This document shows, one piece after another, positions 22,249-28,167 of a DNA stretch of 28,167 bases (its first letter is position 1; each line of letters begins with the position of its first letter). The position numbers and the translations under genes are program-made. The notes under the pieces were generated by a model. It did not search any database and was not told the DNA's origin. It worked only from the letters and a program-made list of their open reading frames with translations. The DNA lies in IMG/VR virus record IMGVR_UViG_3300042445_003369, positions 1-28,167 of that record; one strand, written 5' to 3'. The stretch is from a virus.

Positions 22249-22661
22249 AAGCAGTAGGTGTTTGGTTTCGCAGCCTGGACACTGGTCGTTATCTGTATCT
22301 GTTACGCAACGACTCCAAGCATCCTGGTGCTTGGGGACTGCCTGGCGGCAAACTAGAGCCTGGAGAGACCTTGCTGGGCGGTATGGAACGTGAGTGTATT
22401 GAAGAACTAGGCAGCTTTCCCACTTACTTGCGACTGATTCCAATAGAAAAATTCACTACCTCTGACGGTGCTTTTGAATATCACACCTGGGTATGTGTGT
22501 TGGCCACAGAGTTTACTCCCAGACTAAATCATGAGCATCTGGGTTATGCCTGGATTGATGCCGGAATCTTTCCACGACCCATGCACCCGGGCCTGTGGAA
22601 TACCATCAACATTGATGCTGTGCAACAAAAAATCCTGCGTGTGGAGCAGGATCTTTTGTGA
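22230..22661 (+). CDS. Nudix hydrolase
   Basis: A 143-residue protein whose Nudix box is complete at residues 40-62: G-x5-E (Gly40 to Glu46), seven residues, Arg54-Glu55, then Glu58-Glu59 and Gly61. The box follows RNDSKHPGAWGLPGG, which is typical of MutT-like enzymes. The substrate, a nucleoside diphosphate linked to another group, cannot be told. I start at ATG 22230, behind GGAGG and inside the end of gp15; a longer reading from 22176 would overlap gp15 much more. The C-terminal 40 residues contain YAWIDAGIFPRPMHPGLW. It is the last gene of the plus operon, and its 3' end holds a terminator-like hairpin. Confidence 0.93.
   Translation: MESGALKAVGVWFRSLDTGRYLYLLRNDSKHPGAWGLPGGKLEPGETLLGGMERECIEELGSFPTYLRLIPIEKFTTSDGAFEYHTWVCVLATEFTPRLNHEHLGYAWIDAGIFPRPMHPGLWNTINIDAVQQKILRVEQDLL
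22626..22657. terminator. Bidirectional terminator in the 3' end of the Nudix gene
   Basis: ATCCTGC (22632-22638) and GCAGGAT (22646-22652) pair around GTGTGGA. On the minus strand the stem is followed directly by a T-run of six, a strong intrinsic terminator pattern for the 1322-aa operon. On the plus strand CTTTTG follows, a weaker version. Convergent genes end three bases apart here. Confidence 0.75.
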
Positions 22662-22664
22662 CGT

Positions 22665-25600
22665 TTAGGCCTGGCTTTCTCTAAAACTCAGTTGCACGTC
22701 GCCAGTTGGTGTTGTTTGTGTGGTCAATGCTGTGATTTGCACAGCCAACACTTCGGGACCATTGGGATAAGTTCCTGCTCCTGGAATAGCACTGGTACCA
22801 ATCTGTTTGACAGCGCTGAGATCTAGAAAGCCGCCTGTGGTGGTGTTGACTGGAATAGCAAACAGTCGTTCACCGCCTGTAATTTCAATAGTCACAGTCA
22901 ACACGGTCAATGCCAAGTCGTTGGCAGGTGTGGCACCACCAATCACATTGCCCAAGATTTTTAATGTGTCGCCCACTGCGTATCCTGTGCCTGCATTCTG
23001 AACTGTGATACTAGTGGTAGTGGTGCTGTATGTGGTTCCTGCTCCAGTAAGACTCACACTCAGCACTGCGTTGGCACCTGTGGCTGACGACACCACTACC
23101 GGAACCAAGTTTGCAAAATTTCTAGATTTAGAACTGGTTGTTTTGACACCAGATCTTGAAAAGCCGCCTGCAGTGTTTAGAGGAGCGCCAGTGACACCGC
23201 CAGTTGCAGTGCCTTCGTAGGTGGGAGCCACAGTAAACTGACTGAAACTGGGCTGGAACCCGCCGCCGGTGTTGTTTAGTCCCTGCCAACTGGTATTGGC
23301 ACTATCAATGTTGTTGGGATTCAAGATGCCTTCCACAAGATAACGTCCTGCTGTGCCCTGCACGTTGAGACTCACCAGACTCAACTGTGAGCGGTTGATC
23401 AGGTCGCGATCGCCTAGGTTACCAATGATACCGTTGCTGACGCTGGGAGCCAATCTCATGGCAAACACCAGTTCTTTTTCACCAACAGTGGCTGGCAAAC
23501 CAAAGTTGGTTCTGTTGTAGGTATACTGGAAAGCAGCATCTTCATCAAATCCGCCGTCCATGATTACACTACTACCCCAGTGATTGACCACTGGAGTACA
23601 GGTATTGGAGATCAAGATCACACCTGTGTTGACAGCATGACTGACAGCAGCCGAACTGGTAAATGAACGGTTTTGTCCTTGGATCCACTGAGTGAACGTT
23701 GCAGCCCGTGTACAACCTGTCAAGGTGTTGACGGTTTTGCCAGAGTACTTAATAATTTCGCTTTCAATCATCACAAACACAGGATAGTCTACACTAGCGT
23801 CAGGATAGTCTGTGGCGTCGGTCAACACAATACTGGTCACAGCATCGTTGATTGCAGCAGCTAGACCCACAACAGGAGTGTCGTTGATGGCCTCGTAACG
23901 TGCTGGCAAGTTACCTGACCGCATGTAGGCTTCGTAGTTGATGTTGTTGTTGGGTTTGCGATGCGCAGGAATCATTTCGCCGCGTTGGCCACGGATCATC
24001 CATTGTGCATAACCAGCACCGTACCACGAGTATTCAATCCCCAACATCTGCATACGTCCTGAATCCAGTGTGTAACCGCTGGGTCCTGTGCCATCTAACA
24101 CATCAATGTTGAAGTCAGATTGACGTACTCTTATTTCCTGCCGTAGACACATTTTTACACCATTTTCATTGGACACGCCGCGATAAGTGGGAACCACGGT
24201 CATACGCTTTTCGCTGAGGATACCTGTGACTGTGTGCGTCATTCCGCGAATGACCACTTGATCGCCGTTGTTGAGTTGTTCTTGGAAACGACTCACATCG
24301 TCACCAACCACAAGGTTAGAACCTGTGCCCACGCTGACTCGACCAGCCACCTGGAATGTACTGCTACGCTGTACCACGTTGATGCTTTGGCCGTCACATT
24401 CCCAGAACAAGCCGTTTTGATCATCAAATATACCAGCTCGCACACTGGCACCGTGCCAGGCTTCTACATTGACTCGAGGCTGGGGTGCCAGGTCAGGTGT
24501 GGCAGTTTCTAATGTGGCTTGTGCTTCTACTATGAATGACACATCGCTCACAATGCTAGATACCACATATCCAGAAAAATTGTAGCCCGTGGCATCAATA
24601 CCCGACAGTTCTATCACTGCACCAGGATTTAATCCGTGTTCAATGTCCGTCTCAACTGTGATGTCACTGTTGACTGCAGTTCCAGCAGCTGAAATGGCCA
24701 CAATGTCAAATGTGGGTTTGAGCATGGTACCAGATGTAAACAACAGGCCTTTACCTGACTGATAGCGGAAGTATTTTTTGGTTTGTCGAATTGCACTGGC
24801 ACCGCGGGTGGGTGCTCCTGCACTCATGACAACACCGCCATCAAATGGTCTTGGCAAGAACACAGCACTGGAACGCACATTGATCTCACCTGTCAACGCA
24901 CCTGACACTGCAGCACCTGTTTTGGCTGTGTAGGTAAATGTGCTGGTGCTGGGCACACTCAGCACAAAGAAGTTGCCTGTACCGTAGAGATAATTGGTTC
25001 CTGCGGTCAAGTTGGCAATGATTGTGGTGCCCGGCACCAGGCCGTGCGCATATCGTGTGGTCACTGTGATGGTAGCAGGATCAGAACCGTTACCAGCAAT
25101 GCTCAAAATGTCAAGATCAGCACCGGTAAATGCGTAGGCTTGACGCAGCACGGTATCGTCGCGGTTTAGTGGAAATCCCACTGCTGGTGCTACAACAGGA
25201 CCAAAAGTAATAAATGCAAAGTTATTGACGTTGTAGCCTTGGTCAGTTACAATGCTCTCGCCTTCGGCTTGGCTTTGTTCCAGGTTGATAGCGTTTACAT
25301 AACCAAATTCAGGTACTCCATGATCAGGAGCATTGACGCCCACAATTGGTAGATCAGGATCAGCACTGGTGTTGTAAACGCCAGTCATTCTGACCATCAA
25401 GGATCCTGATGCAGCAGCGGTCAATGCTGTGGTACCGTAGGCGCTTCGACTAATGGTCTGAACACCGTTGACCGCAGTGCTGATAGCAGTGTGTTGAACT
25501 AGTTCAACGTTGCCACTCAGCTTTTGAACAATTGATCCAATGGCAGCAGATGACACAGACGGAATGTTGTACCAGCCACGTGTAAGATCAATTGAAGTTC

Positions 25601-26633
25601 CGTCAGGAACTTCAATCACACTTGCCACTTCAATCTGCGGCACAACAAAAATAGCATTGCCTGACGTGATATTGACTCCGGCACCGTTGGTGTTGTTGGT
25701 CTGACGAACCACAGTGAGTGTGTTGGTGCTGACGTTGGTCACTGCCATGGTTTCAAACACATTGGCTGTGTCAGTGGCCACAATCACGTAAGTGCCATCA
25801 ACAATGCCTGCTGTACTAGCATTGGCAACCACCACAGTGGTTGTGGCAGTACTAGTGATAGTGGTAGCAACAGTGGTGCCGCCCGAAGTTGGTTTAGGAA
25901 TAATTACCACCTGGTCGCCTGCTGCAAATCCCGTGGAACTGGCCACTGTGAATTCACGTTCTTGTGGGCTCAGCACGTTGGCAGTCAAATGAGTACTCAC
26001 AAAAGGTGTTGTATTGCCTTGTGTTTGACTGATCAGCAGTGCAAAGTCATTGGCAATCCAGGGTGCAGTGCCAGCATTGCTGAGACGTACTGCAGTGTCC
26101 ACGTTGCTGGTAATCACATCGTCGCCAGCAATCAAAGACACATATCCATTGGTTGAAATATTTAAATCAGCACCTGTGTCTTCGTAGAACCCAGGAATAT
26201 TGTTGTTGGTTGAAAAATTTTGCCATTTGGTATTCTGCAGACCGTATTCAAAGTCAGCGTCAATCAGTGCAGTAGGATTAGACACACGCTGGCGACCAAT
26301 GGCATCTTCGCCAAATGGCCATGGTCTTGTTTCTAAATCTGTATTTTCTACATAGACTGCCAGTTTGTCACTGCCACTCAGAGTGTTGGTGTTGAGGTCC
26401 AGGGCCAGTGTGGTCACACCATCATATGCTGTAGGGAAATCAGCAGTGACGGATGCGGTATAACTTACTGTGCCGCCTAGAACAGGGTCACCAAAATTGT
26501 AGATGTTGACATTTACTGTGGTGTCGTAAATGGCCAAAAAATCTGACAAGGCATAACGCCCAGGTACTTTGATTGTGCCAAGACCTGCTGTGCCTGGTGT
26601 GAATACGTAGTCGTATAATCGTTGTCGTGCCAT
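22665..26633 (-). CDS. Large tail-associated structural protein
   Basis: This 1322-residue protein starts MARQRLYDYVFTPGTAGLGT at ATG 26633, with GGAG eight bases ahead. Residues 1-100 form a beta domain. The stretch around 112-150 (GRQRVSNPTALIDADFEYGL, TKWQNF) is a signature I recall from T4-like cyanophage structural proteins. The middle has two related modules marked by RYAHGLVPGT and DIEHGLNPGA, each followed by a hydrophobic strand. A long beta region then leads to a C-terminus ending VQLSFRESQA. No membrane or enzymatic motif was seen. It is probably a baseplate- or fibre-associated component, with the flanking 130-aa and fibre genes; its T4 counterpart is not clear. Confidence 0.75.
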   Translation of the reverse strand: MARQRLYDYVFTPGTAGLGTIKVPGRYALSDFLAIYDTTVNVNIYNFGDPVLGGTVSYTASVTADFPTAYDGVTTLALDLNTNTLSGSDKLAVYVENTDLETRPWPFGEDAIGRQRVSNPTALIDADFEYGLQNTKWQNFSTNNNIPGFYEDTGADLNISTNGYVSLIAGDDVITSNVDTAVRLSNAGTAPWIANDFALLISQTQGNTTPFVSTHLTANVLSPQEREFTVASSTGFAAGDQVVIIPKPTSGGTTVATTITSTATTTVVVANASTAGIVDGTYVIVATDTANVFETMAVTNVSTNTLTVVRQTNNTNGAGVNITSGNAIFVVPQIEVASVIEVPDGTSIDLTRGWYNIPSVSSAAIGSIVQKLSGNVELVQHTAISTAVNGVQTISRSAYGTTALTAAASGSLMVRMTGVYNTSADPDLPIVGVNAPDHGVPEFGYVNAINLEQSQAEGESIVTDQGYNVNNFAFITFGPVVAPAVGFPLNRDDTVLRQAYAFTGADLDILSIAGNGSDPATITVTTRYAHGLVPGTTIIANLTAGTNYLYGTGNFFVLSVPSTSTFTYTAKTGAAVSGALTGEINVRSSAVFLPRPFDGGVVMSAGAPTRGASAIRQTKKYFRYQSGKGLLFTSGTMLKPTFDIVAISAAGTAVNSDITVETDIEHGLNPGAVIELSGIDATGYNFSGYVVSSIVSDVSFIVEAQATLETATPDLAPQPRVNVEAWHGASVRAGIFDDQNGLFWECDGQSINVVQRSSTFQVAGRVSVGTGSNLVVGDDVSRFQEQLNNGDQVVIRGMTHTVTGILSEKRMTVVPTYRGVSNENGVKMCLRQEIRVRQSDFNIDVLDGTGPSGYTLDSGRMQMLGIEYSWYGAGYAQWMIRGQRGEMIPAHRKPNNNINYEAYMRSGNLPARYEAINDTPVVGLAAAINDAVTSIVLTDATDYPDASVDYPVFVMIESEIIKYSGKTVNTLTGCTRAATFTQWIQGQNRSFTSSAAVSHAVNTGVILISNTCTPVVNHWGSSVIMDGGFDEDAAFQYTYNRTNFGLPATVGEKELVFAMRLAPSVSNGIIGNLGDRDLINRSQLSLVSLNVQGTAGRYLVEGILNPNNIDSANTSWQGLNNTGGGFQPSFSQFTVAPTYEGTATGGVTGAPLNTAGGFSRSGVKTTSSKSRNFANLVPVVVSSATGANAVLSVSLTGAGTTYSTTTTSITVQNAGTGYAVGDTLKILGNVIGGATPANDLALTVLTVTIEITGGERLFAIPVNTTTGGFLDLSAVKQIGTSAIPGAGTYPNGPEVLAVQITALTTQTTPTGDVQLSFRESQA

Positions 26634-26636
26634 TTA

Positions 26637-27029
26637 TTAAACTCCAAATATAATTTGATTTGCTGTCAAGCGAGACTGGGTATTGGTGTCAAACTTGTTG
26701 TAACTGATTGCTCCATTGGCAATCTTGCTGTTGATCACTGTGGCATCGCTTGGCGTGCCAGTATATAGTGTGTCTCCAAACAACAGTGCAAAGAAAGGCG
26801 TGTTGTTGACTGGTGCCACTGCAAAGCTGATGGTTGCAGCATTGATACTGAAGTCTACCCCAGGATTCTGCGGTTCGCCATTGAGTACCACCAACATGGA
26901 CAACGATGTGGGTGGAGAAAAACTCACACCACCCACTGTGATGTTGAATGTCTGTGTGACCCCGTTGAAGGCCAGTGCATCCATTTTGCGATACTGTCCA
27001 ATCTGCGGTGTATTACCTAAATAAGCCAT
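26637..27029 (-). CDS. Short fibre-base-like structural protein
   Basis: A 130-residue protein beginning MAYLGNTPQIGQYRKMDALA, with AAGGAAAAAA as ribosome site. This start, the LVVLNGEPQNPGVDFSINAA strand pair and FFALLFGDTLYTGTPSDATV match a domain that I recall as an N-terminal attachment module of phage tail fibres and as a standalone gene in T4-like phages. Here it is standalone. The remaining 35 residues (VINSKIANGAISYNKFDTNT) look like the beginning of a stalk that stops. It lies between the fibre and the 1322-aa structural gene on the same strand, and may connect them. Confidence 0.78.
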   Translation of the reverse strand: MAYLGNTPQIGQYRKMDALAFNGVTQTFNITVGGVSFSPPTSLSMLVVLNGEPQNPGVDFSINAATISFAVAPVNNTPFFALLFGDTLYTGTPSDATVINSKIANGAISYNKFDTNTQSRLTANQIIFGV

Positions 27030-27037
27030 TTTTTTCC

Positions 27038-28167
27038 TTACATTCTGCCAACAACAATTTCAATTGTGCCAGCGTTGCCGTCAAAATCTTCCAGTGCCTT
27101 GCCGATCACTGTGCCCATGGCAGGCGTGGCACAGGCCTGTGCATGTCCGTTGCCAGCACTCACCATCATGTCGCCCTTGCGTACTGTGCCTGTGACCTGG
27201 GCAGGTACTCGCCCTGTCAGGGCCAGAGCCACTGCAAAATCACAATCCAGGGTTGAATTCATCAAGTGTGCAGGATGGGTGGACACCACGCCAGCAACTC
27301 GTGGGTCGCTGGCCTGTGTGCTAAGTGTGACCTCTTGTGAGCCGCCAAAACTCAACACAGTGCCTGGAGCGTATGTTGCGTCAGCACAGTACATCTCGGC
27401 CAAGTCAGCGTATTGTGCTGAGGTTGCTTTGGCAAATATTGTGTTGAATGCGCTGGCCACTGCACCAATGTTGCCTACCCCGTTTGATCCTGTTTTGGTA
27501 ATTGAACTCAGGCTTACTAGGCCAGCAGTGATCAGGTTCCCGCCTGTGATGTTACCAGTGGCCACTACTAGACCTGCTGTGGTCAAGTTGCCGGCGGCCA
27601 CGTTGGCTGTGACGGTGACACTGCTGAGAGTGCCCACACTGGTGATATTGGGTTGTGCTGCTGTGGTCACAGTACCAGCTGTGGTAGCTGCTCCAGTCAA
27701 CGCACCCACAAACGTAGTTGATGTTACACTGGTCAACCCAGCCACAGTAGTCACTGTTGCGCCCAAGGTAAGTGCTGTGCTGCCCAGCGTGACTGCTGCG
27801 TTGGCCAGGCGAGCTTGATCTAATGTACCAAAATTAATATTGGTAGCACTGAGTGATGTCAGCACACGTCCATTACCAATCAAGTTACCACCTGTGATAT
27901 TGCCAGTGCTGATAATCTCAGTGGTCATATTTAAACCACTAATCACGTTGCCGCTTAGGCTCAGCGTGCCACCTTGTATGTTGGCACCAATCACGTTGGC
28001 AGTGGCACTAACTGTGCCACCTTGTAACAAGTTAGCAGTCAAGATGTTGCCACCAGCAATATTGGCAGTGGCAGTGATGTTGCCTGTGGCAATGATCAGG
28101 CCAGCTGTGCTGATGTTGCCACCAGTGACATTGCCTGTAGCACTGACTGAACCACCTGCACTGATCA
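27038..28167 (-). CDS. Tail fibre with TGNITGGN repeats (partial, 5' end off window)
   Basis: The open frame continues to the right edge, so the 375 visible residues are the C-terminal part of a longer protein; a TTG at 28042 is internal. Repeats of the TGNITGGN and LTAGLVS type (ATGNVTGGN, ATGNITATAN, STGNITGGN) run through the N-terminal part, as in the fibre at 391-2013. From NGVGNIGAVASAFNTIFAKA the sequence changes to a compact domain: SAQYADLAEMYCADATYAPG, VAGVVSTHPAHLMNS, LTGRVPAQVTGTVRKGDMMV and MGTVIGKALEDFDG, ending IEIVVGRM. This domain resembles the C-terminal domains of other phage fibres, and in part the Peptidase G2 self-cleaving type. Receptor binding or trimer assembly is inferred. 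Confidence 0.8.
   Translation of the reverse strand, partial: ISAGGSVSATGNVTGGNISTAGLIIATGNITATANIAGGNILTANLLQGGTVSATANVIGANIQGGTLSLSGNVISGLNMTTEIISTGNITGGNLIGNGRVLTSLSATNINFGTLDQARLANAAVTLGSTALTLGATVTTVAGLTSVTSTTFVGALTGAATTAGTVTTAAQPNITSVGTLSSVTVTANVAAGNLTTAGLVVATGNITGGNLITAGLVSLSSITKTGSNGVGNIGAVASAFNTIFAKATSAQYADLAEMYCADATYAPGTVLSFGGSQEVTLSTQASDPRVAGVVSTHPAHLMNSTLDCDFAVALALTGRVPAQVTGTVRKGDMMVSAGNGHAQACATPAMGTVIGKALEDFDGNAGTIEIVVGRM

Noticed and set aside
27066-27818. Long plus-strand open frame of about 250 codons opposite the right-hand fibre
   Set aside because: It mirrors the Ala/Val/Thr-rich repeat gene on the minus strand, has no ribosome site and no recognisable protein pattern. The minus-strand fibre is clearly the real gene.

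Overview
The window is a gene-dense stretch of a tailed-phage genome with a contractile tail of the T4 type. The diagnostic proteins are a tail sheath (gp18), tail tube (gp19), small terminase (gp16), head-completion protein (gp4), neck proteins (gp13 and gp14) and sheath stabiliser (gp15). Many promoters carry the T4/cyanophage late element (TATAAATA or CTAAATA). The proteins look closest to T4-like phages known mainly from freshwater and marine metagenomes. This is a family-level impression from recall, not a database match. No tRNA, rRNA, CRISPR array, integrase or insertion sequence was seen, and no gap over 300 bases lacks a gene.

Layout. Bases 1-2013 (minus) hold two fibre-like structural genes, the first cut by the window edge. 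Bases 2024-8369 (minus) hold a run of small and large accessory proteins. Several start with a short peptide like the T4 capsid-targeting sequence, so this block may encode proteins packaged inside the head. Bases 8390-11471 (minus) hold gp16, gp4, a conserved small protein, a tube-initiator-like protein and gp19. Bases 11535-14849 (minus) hold an unusually long gp18. Bases 14945-15292 (plus) hold a Cys-rich HNH-like protein. Bases 15275-17202 (minus) form an enzyme cluster of dNMP kinase (gp1-like), fatty acid desaturase and DexA-like exonuclease. Bases 17237-19475 (minus) hold gp13 and two conserved unknown genes. Bases 19532-22661 (plus) hold gp14, gp15 and a Nudix hydrolase. Bases 22665-28167 (minus) hold a very large structural protein, a small fibre-N-terminus-like protein and the 3' part of a repeat-rich tail fibre.

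Regulation. Late elements precede structural operons. Three host-type promoters with exact 17-bp spacers precede non-structural genes: DexA, an 89-aa gene and a 380-aa gene. Several promoters of both classes lie so close to the start codon that the mRNA should be leaderless or nearly so. Two convergent junctions carry hairpins. The one inside the 3' end of the Nudix gene is a good bidirectional terminator candidate.

The points most worth checking are the cluster of candidate ejected head proteins, the apparent ATT start codon of gp15, the leaderless promoter geometry, the large flagellar-hook-like insertion in the sheath, the carbohydrate-binding-like insert in gp14 and the phage-encoded desaturase.
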